Made by a program: the position numbers and the translations under genes. From Halobiforma nitratireducens JCM 10879 (GTDB taxonomy: Archaea > Halobacteriota > Halobacteria > Halobacteriales > Natrialbaceae), in contig NZ_AOMA01000114.1 in NCBI RefSeq assembly GCF_000337895.1, positions 1 to 35,536 on the forward strand: a DNA stretch of 35,536 nucleotides, read 5' to 3'. Below the pieces are notes generated by a model, which had not been told where the DNA came from, ran no database searches, and was given only the letters and a program-made list of their open reading frames with translations. Shown piece by piece: positions 30,871-35,536 of the stretch. How positions within the stretch are numbered: position 1 is the first letter of the stretch; every line of letters starts with the position of its first letter.

Positions 30871-32130
30871 ATGTCCGCGAACGACGATCGTGATCCACTC
30901 TTCCGGTACGACGATCCGGTCTTCGCCGACGAGCGACTGCTCGAGATCACGCACCTGCCCGGTCCGGACCGGATCGTCGGGCGTGACGAGCAGATGCAAC
31001 GGGTCGCGGACGCCCTGAATCCGGCGATTTTCGGGAGCGAACCGAACCACCTGTTCATCTTCGGCAAGACCGGAACTGGCAAGTCGCTGATCTCACGGTC
31101 GGTCACCCAGCGGGTGATCTCGGAGGCACAGAACGACGGCGTCACGGTGAAATACGCCTTCATCGACTGTGGGGAACAAAACACCGAGGCGTCGATCATC
31201 AAGACGATCGCCCAAATCGTCAACGAACCCGACGACAGCGGCGTCACGATACCCGACCGAGGGCTCGGGACGGGCGATTACTACAAGCGCCTCTGGCAAG
31301 CCGTCGACCGCTGTACCGACGTGACGATCGTGATCTTAGACGAGATCGACATGCTCGAGGACGACGAAGTCCTCCGAAAGCTCTCGCGTGCAGGAGAGAA
31401 CCGACGAATCTCCGACTCGAGCATCGGGATCATCGGCATCTCGAACAAGATCGACTTCCCGGATCACCTCTCCGAGCGGGTCAAATCGAGCCTGTCCCGG
31501 GACGAACTCGTCTTCCCGCCGTACGACGCGAACCAGCTCGTCGAAATACTCGAGAAGCGACGGGATGCGTTCCACGACGGGGTCCTCTCGGACGACGTGA
31601 TCCCCCTGACTGCTGCACTGGCCGCGCAGGAACACGGGGACGCTCGCAAGGCGATCGACATTCTCCGGAACGCAGGGCGGATCGCAAAGAAGCAAAACGA
31701 CAGCCGCGTCACGGCCGATCACGTCAGGGATGCAAAAGAGAAGACCGAAGCCGACCGGTTCAACGAACTGATCGAGGGCTCGCCACAGCAGGCGAAGGCG
31801 ATCCTCTACGCGTTGACGATCCTCACCGAAAACAGCTCCGAGAAGGAGTTCCCGACGAAGATCATCTACAACCAGTACAAGGAGATCGCCCGACAACTCG
31901 ACTTCGATGTCCTCTCGGAGCGCCGGGTTCAGGAGATTCTCCAGGAGCAGAACTTCCTCAACGTGATTCAGTCCGAACGCGAGGGACGGGGACGTGGACG
32001 TGGAGCCCACGCGAAACATCGGCTGCTCGAGAACCCGTCGATCGTCAAGAAGGTGCTCCTGCGGGACGCCAGGCTGTCGGTACTCGAAGACGACGGGGCG
32101 GAATCGGCGTCGGAAGCCGGCCCCGAGTGA
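30871..32130 (+). CDS. orc1: Orc1/Cdc6-type replication initiator
   Basis: A 419-residue AAA+ origin-binding protein, typical length for haloarchaeal Orc1/Cdc6. The AAA+ domain (about 15-270) has Walker A GKTGTGKS at 65-72, Walker B VILDEID at 154-160, sensor 1 at SNK (191-193) and sensor 2 in QEHGDARKAIDILRNAGRIA. It enters DNA sequence through the initiator-specific segment and the C-terminal winged helix (about 310-400), with KAILYALTILTENSSEKEFP and FDVLSERRVQEILQEQNFLN. GREGRGRGRGAHAKHRLLEN-like basic sequence after this (REGRGRGRGAHAKHR) is the wing. It stands next to the box cluster in the same orientation as the usual oriC layout and appears functional: no frameshift and all motifs intact. 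Confidence 0.95.
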   Translation: MSANDDRDPLFRYDDPVFADERLLEITHLPGPDRIVGRDEQMQRVADALNPAIFGSEPNHLFIFGKTGTGKSLISRSVTQRVISEAQNDGVTVKYAFIDCGEQNTEASIIKTIAQIVNEPDDSGVTIPDRGLGTGDYYKRLWQAVDRCTDVTIVILDEIDMLEDDEVLRKLSRAGENRRISDSSIGIIGISNKIDFPDHLSERVKSSLSRDELVFPPYDANQLVEILEKRRDAFHDGVLSDDVIPLTAALAAQEHGDARKAIDILRNAGRIAKKQNDSRVTADHVRDAKEKTEADRFNELIEGSPQQAKAILYALTILTENSSEKEFPTKIIYNQYKEIARQLDFDVLSERRVQEILQEQNFLNVIQSEREGRGRGRGAHAKHRLLENPSIVKKVLLRDARLSVLEDDGAESASEAGPE

Positions 32131-32275
32131 GTGTCGGTCCGCCCGCGCCAGCGGGTGAGGGTAGATCATCGCCGTTCCGTCCAGTCGAGACGAGTGAGCA
32201 TGGCCGAACGGGCGTTCGACCGTCCTTCGTCGACGGGACGAACCGATATCGAGCGAAGCCGGTCCCGACGGTTAG
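32131..32275. other. Convergent gap, no gene
   Basis: A 145-bp GC-rich gap between convergent orc1 and the TRAM-like gene. No clear terminator hairpin or small gene was found. Confidence 0.5.
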
Positions 32276-32551
32276 CTATCCTGTGTAGGAACTCTCACCG
32301 ACGACGCCCCGGAACTCGCCGTGACCGACCGACTCCGTTTCGTCGAACGACGTGACCGCTACGCGGATGCGTTTTTCGACGTGCGCTGGTTTGACGCCGT
32401 CGACGCGAAGCTTCGTATCGCCAATGTTCGCGACTCCGACGCCGTCGGTCTCGTACTCGCTGAGGAAGACGTTGACCTCGCTACCGGGCTCGAGCGAGGG
32501 GGTCGTCGAGCGAAACTGCCAGCCTTTGAAATAACTCGAGAGCATGCTCAT
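32276..32551 (-). CDS. Small TRAM-like protein (DUF7513-like)
   Basis: A 91-residue protein: MSMLSSYFKGWQFRSTTPSL, then EPGSEVNVFLSEYETDGVGV with ANIGDTKLRVDGVKPAHVEK. The middle resembles a small beta-barrel of the TRAM type (GSEVNVFLSE-DGVGVANIGDTKLRVDGV), a fold used for RNA binding. I recall it as a haloarchaeal family found after nhaC near orc1 (DUF7513, from memory). The start at 32551 overlaps the nhaC stop by 4 bp, so it is translated as part of the nhaC operon. Its function with an antiporter is unknown; the pairing may be positional only. Confidence 0.75.
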   Translation of the reverse strand: MSMLSSYFKGWQFRSTTPSLEPGSEVNVFLSEYETDGVGVANIGDTKLRVDGVKPAHVEKRIRVAVTSFDETESVGHGEFRGVVGESSYTG

Positions 32552-34122
32552 ATTCGTGCCACCTCGTCGGATTCGCGGTCGATGACGTACTCGCGGCCGA
32601 AGCCGGTGATCGCCGCGACCACGAAGACGGCGACCAGAAGCCACCCCTGGAAGACGAACGGAACGACTTCGACGGGGTTGACGATCATTCCCTGTTCGAA
32701 CCAGCCGTACTCGTCCGGCAAGCCCTGCATCGCTTCGAACCCGACGAGCACGCCGCCGGACCACGGGAAGATATAGCCCAGCGCCGCCGTGTTGGCGTCG
32801 AGGATGTTCGCTCGCCGGTAGCCGTTGATGTTGAACCGTTCGCCGAGTTTCGAGATGTAGGGGCCGATGGCGATCTCGGCAGCGGTGTTGATCGTGATGA
32901 TCGCGTTGATGAAAGCCGAGGAGCCGACCATCGTCAACTCGGCGTTCCGGACGTTCGTCGCCAGTCGATCGAACGTGAAACTGAGGATCGCGTCGAAGGC
33001 TCCTCCCCGGATCATTATCTGTGCACCCGCGATGATGAACAAAATCAGGATCGCCAACTCGAAGAAGCCCGCGATCCCCTCTAACAGACTGCCGCCGACG
33101 CCGACGGCATCCGAACCGGGTTCGAGAACCTCGAGGAACGGGAGGAACGAAAGCGGCTCCGCCAGCGGACCGTCGGCGGGAGCCCGGAAGACGAGTATGT
33201 CCTGGATCGCCGCGAGCCCGAAGGCGAGATTGAACGCGACGGCTGCGACGATCCCCCACGAGATCGCCTCGACGATGTGACGGCCACTCACGGCCGCGCC
33301 GATGACGATTCCCATCGAGAGGAGGTGGATCAACCCGACGGGGTCGGCGGCCTCGAGGAAAATCTCGCGTGCATCGCCTTCGATACCAAGCCCCGGCATC
33401 ATGCTGCTCGCGACGATGTAGGCAGGGAACGCGATCACTGCCGCGATGAGCGCGTACTTGAATCGCGTCGCGACGACGCCGCCGATGTCGGAGTCCTGGG
33501 TGACGGCGCTGACGATCGTCGTGTCACTGACTGGAGCGAGGTTGTCGCCGAAGATCGCCCCCGACAGAATCGCGGCGAACATGATGACGGGATTGGCTCC
33601 GAGGAGCACGCCGGCCGGGAAAAAGAGGACGACGAACGCGATCACCGTTCCGTACCCGGTTCCGATCCCGGTCGCGAGCAATGCCGCGAGAACGAACGAG
33701 AGAGCCGGGAACATGACCGCACCGACGCCGACGGCGTCGGCCAGCCAGACCAGTCCGTCGACGAAGCCACCTGTCTGCATGGTTTCAGCGAACATACCAG
33801 CCCACATCCAGGCTACGACGGCCGTCACTGCGACGGGCTGGGTCATTCCTTCGAAGATCGTGTTCGCATAGCCCGTCCACGACCCTTTCACGAAGAACAT
33901 CCCGACGATCAGCCCGATCAGCATCCCGACGGTCAGTCCGGTCGTATCGGCGATGCGCCACAGCGCGGTCTGGAGGATCGCCCAGACGATGAAAAACGCC
34001 AGCGGAAACGCGCTCATCCCGCGACCGCCGTAGAACTCGAGTGCGGGCTCGCCGTTGCCGTCGTCTCCATCGTCGGGACCGACGTCGAAACCGCCGTCCG
34101 GGTCTGTGTCGTTTGTTCCCAT
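32548..34122 (-). CDS. nhaC: NhaC-type Na+/H+ antiporter
   Basis: A 524-residue membrane protein with about 11-12 transmembrane helices. The first ~35 residues are an acidic leader (DTDPDGGFDVGPDDGDDGNG). Family marks are GTGIGTGYGTVIAFVVLFFP-like sequence near 155-175 (ATGIGTGYGT), the Asn/Asp-bearing AAILSGAIFGDNLAPVSDTT around 190-210, which is a hallmark of NhaC proteins, and SSAFINAIITINTAAEIAIG plus RRANILDANTAALGYIFPWS in the C-terminal half. It probably expels Na+ in exchange for protons, as needed by a halophile. It is the first gene of a two-gene operon with the small TRAM-like gene. Other NhaC-fold substrates (for example organic acids) are possible. Confidence 0.93.
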   Translation of the reverse strand: MGTNDTDPDGGFDVGPDDGDDGNGEPALEFYGGRGMSAFPLAFFIVWAILQTALWRIADTTGLTVGMLIGLIVGMFFVKGSWTGYANTIFEGMTQPVAVTAVVAWMWAGMFAETMQTGGFVDGLVWLADAVGVGAVMFPALSFVLAALLATGIGTGYGTVIAFVVLFFPAGVLLGANPVIMFAAILSGAIFGDNLAPVSDTTIVSAVTQDSDIGGVVATRFKYALIAAVIAFPAYIVASSMMPGLGIEGDAREIFLEAADPVGLIHLLSMGIVIGAAVSGRHIVEAISWGIVAAVAFNLAFGLAAIQDILVFRAPADGPLAEPLSFLPFLEVLEPGSDAVGVGGSLLEGIAGFFELAILILFIIAGAQIMIRGGAFDAILSFTFDRLATNVRNAELTMVGSSAFINAIITINTAAEIAIGPYISKLGERFNINGYRRANILDANTAALGYIFPWSGGVLVGFEAMQGLPDEYGWFEQGMIVNPVEVVPFVFQGWLLVAVFVVAAITGFGREYVIDRESDEVARI

Positions 34123-34220
34123 ACTTCGTTCTCTGGACTCCCTGATGGAGCGGTTTCAATTTTTGGATATCCCCTCCAGGAGGTACCTATCCCAACAGTC
34201 GAACCGACTTACACACAGAG

Positions 34221-34250
34221 CGACGACAACTGTGTCGACGACAACTGTGT
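34221..34250. repeat. 15-bp direct repeat, 2 copies
   Basis: CGACGACAACTGTGT occurs twice back to back with no mismatch. ACACA before it can pair with TGTGT within the unit. Confidence 0.85.
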
Positions 34251-34363
34251 GGCCCCATGTCTCCCCCGCGACTGCTCGACCGTCACTCGGAGACGAACCA
34301 CGCCGGTACCGGACACCGGTCGGGTACGCGACGGGTACGAACCGGACCACTGCGTTCGAAACA

Positions 34364-34401
34364 CCGTCCCGGGGAACCGTAATACGATATTACCGGGACG
34401 G
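34364..34401. other. Two-part inverted repeat / bulged hairpin
   Basis: CCGTCCCG (34364-34371) pairs with CGGGACGG (34394-34401), and inside it GTAATA (34379-34384) pairs with TATTAC (34388-34393) around a 3-base loop. A 7-base bulge sits on the 5' side. Fourteen base pairs in all, so it is unlikely to be chance; it may be a transcript hairpin or a protein site. Confidence 0.6.
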
Positions 34402-34499
34402 CGGTCCGATCGGTTCGTCACTAGAAATCGCCTTTTCGGGCCGTCCAAATCCGTTATCCGAGGCTTGTCGGGGGAAATAGAGAATATACTACAGTAAGA

Positions 34500-34615
34500 G
34501 AAAGCTTATGGCGGAGGCTTCGAAATGAGGGAGTGGACGCCGGGCGGCCTCCCGGGTAGGGGTACTTCGGAGGCGACCCCCGGCCCACAACACGGAATTA
34601 TTGTGGTATTACGTC
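34500..34615 (+). ncRNA. Candidate small structured RNA or 5' leader
   Basis: A TATA-like GAATATACT at about 34482-34490 would start transcription near 34508-34515. The region then folds as GCCGGG/CCCGGC (34539-34544 with 34579-34584) enclosing GCCTCC/GGAGGC (34547-34552 with 34569-34574), immediately followed by CCACAA/TTGTGG (34585-34590 with 34601-34606). It could be an independent RNA or a leader of the mptE-like gene 120 bp further on. It is not a recognisable tRNA, 7S or RNase P RNA. Confidence 0.35.
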
Positions 34616-34734
34616 GATCAGTCACAACGCCGTCACCCCGACGAGCGAGACGGACAGTGACTGCGAGCAACGGCGATCGGTAGAGCCGAGTGTCTCGAGT
34701 CCCCAGCGACGGTCGAGAGTAGATGGACACGGCG

Positions 34735-35436
34735 ATGACGTTCGACGACTGGGAGCCCGTCTACGAGGCGATACTGCGGGACTTTGGCTACGGCCGCGAG
34801 GGCGACGAGCGAGCGCGGGATGTCCTCGCGTCGCTGACCGATCCGTTCGACCTCGAGCGACTCTCGGCGGTCGGCGGCGCGACCGTGGCGATCGCCGGTG
34901 CAGGTCCGTCCCTCGGGACGGCGACCGACCTCGAGCGTGCCCGGCGTGCGGATGTCGTCTTCGCGGCGTCGACGGCCGCGGATGTCCTCACTGACCAGGG
35001 CGTCACGGTAGACTGTATGGTCACGGACCTGGACAAGAACCCGGAGACGGTGCGTCGGCTGACGGCCGACGGCGTCCCGGTCGCGGTACACGCCCACGGT
35101 GACAACGTCGATGCGGTCAGGTCCGTCGTCCCCGACTGTACCGACGACTTCGTCCTGCCGACGACCCAAGCGGCACCGACGGCACACGTCCTGAATCCCG
35201 GCGGGTTTACCGACGGGGATCGCGCGGCGTTTCTCGCCGACCGTCTCGGCGCAGACGAGTTGCTCTTCCCCGGCTGGGACTTCGACGATCCGACCGTCGG
35301 TGCAGTCAAAGCGCGAAAACTCGAGTGGGCGGAACGGCTCCTCTACTGGCTCGAATCGCGCCGTCGCGACCGGTTCGGCGTTCTCGAGGGACGACGCGAC
35401 GGGATCGAGGTGGACGACGTTCCCGTCGACGGGTGA
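34735..35436 (+). CDS. mptE: 6-hydroxymethylpterin diphosphokinase (MptE-like)
   Basis: A 233-residue protein (237 if the ATG at 34723 is used). The family (DUF115) transfers diphosphate to 6-hydroxymethyl-7,8-dihydropterin, the archaeal counterpart of FolK, in tetrahydrofolate or methanopterin synthesis. It begins MTFDDWEPVYEAILRDFGYG and has the nucleotide-binding loop TVAIAGAGPSLGTATDLERA, the acidic motif DCMVTDLDKNPETV (metal and substrate) and PVAVHAHGDNVDAV, all expected for MptE. The C-terminal LFPGWDFDDPTVGAVKARKL ends the conserved part. No other pterin gene is nearby. No strong TATA box lies near either ATG, so a longer leader is likely. Confidence 0.9.
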   Translation: MTFDDWEPVYEAILRDFGYGREGDERARDVLASLTDPFDLERLSAVGGATVAIAGAGPSLGTATDLERARRADVVFAASTAADVLTDQGVTVDCMVTDLDKNPETVRRLTADGVPVAVHAHGDNVDAVRSVVPDCTDDFVLPTTQAAPTAHVLNPGGFTDGDRAAFLADRLGADELLFPGWDFDDPTVGAVKARKLEWAERLLYWLESRRRDRFGVLEGRRDGIEVDDVPVDG

Positions 35437-35536
35437 GTTGCTCTTCGCTTGCTCCGTTGCGAGGTCATCTAATCCTCCTCTCAGGCGTTCACTCCACTGT
35501 TCTTCGTGAGACTTGTAGGGAATTGGACGCCGTCTT

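Larger units (their letters stand above)
34123..34734. other. Hairpin-rich intergenic region before the mptE-like gene
   Basis: A 612-bp gap between divergent nhaC and the mptE-like gene. It holds no credible protein gene. It contains an exact 15-bp direct repeat pair (34221-34250), a long bulged hairpin (34364-34401), an AT-rich promoter-like patch (GAATATACT near 34481-34490) and two consecutive GC-rich hairpins (34539-34606). Confidence 0.6.

Noticed and set aside
33277..34497. Long plus-strand frame antisense to nhaC
   Set aside because: Basic and Asp/Arg-rich shadow, contradicts the clear NhaC protein.

Overview
The window is chromosomal DNA from a haloarchaeon (class Halobacteria; the exact genus cannot be read from the sequence). 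The evidence is high GC outside a few islands, very acidic proteins, TATA-like boxes about 26-30 bp upstream of many start codons (leaderless archaeal promoters), and archaeal marker genes: Orc1/Cdc6, GatE, SRP19, Gar1, a PGF-CTERM protein, an archaeal presenilin homologue and a tungsten-type aldehyde ferredoxin oxidoreductase. I saw no rRNA, convincing tRNA or CRISPR array.

Layout. 0-3.2 kb: a tyrosine recombinase overlapping a small ribbon-helix-helix partner, then about 1.5 kb without a credible gene that carries one copy of a ~105 bp dispersed repeat. 3.2-7.4 kb: AOR-family oxidoreductase, a small zinc-finger protein and class II fumarase, all on the minus strand. 7.4-10.8 kb: a two-gene PH-domain membrane operon, BolA, and a divergent haloarchaeal protein. 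10.9-17.1 kb: cysS, a newly spotted 59-residue Cys-rich protein, a Tat-signal protein, Mn catalase, a Tat lipoprotein, a presenilin-like protease and the srp19-gar1 pair. 17.2-21.1 kb: a cobalamin-type ABC importer (btuF divergent from btuC-btuD) sharing one palindromic TATA region. 21.3-25.7 kb: gatE, a small membrane protein, and an Lrp-type regulator divergent from an EamA/DMT exporter. 25.8-29.1 kb: a zinc-ribbon protein, the second repeat copy, a HEAT-repeat protein and a DUF7504-like protein with two identically spaced CX2C-X18-HX3H fingers. 29.1-30.0 kb: a TrmJ-like methyltransferase.

30.1-32.1 kb is the most notable region: an AT-rich segment with small repeats, five copies of a G-string origin-recognition-box-like motif (two on the minus strand, three on the plus) and an intact orc1/cdc6 gene. 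I read it as a replication origin. Downstream are nhaC, overlapped by a small TRAM-like gene, and then an mptE-like pterin diphosphokinase, separated by a ~600 bp intergenic region with several strong hairpins and a possible small RNA.

Most genes are housekeeping or metabolic and not co-operative as one system. The parts that may hide something new are the origin, the HEAT/double-zinc-finger DUF7504 pair with its dyad promoter, the hairpin-rich gap before mptE, the dispersed repeat and the short tandem arrays between genes.
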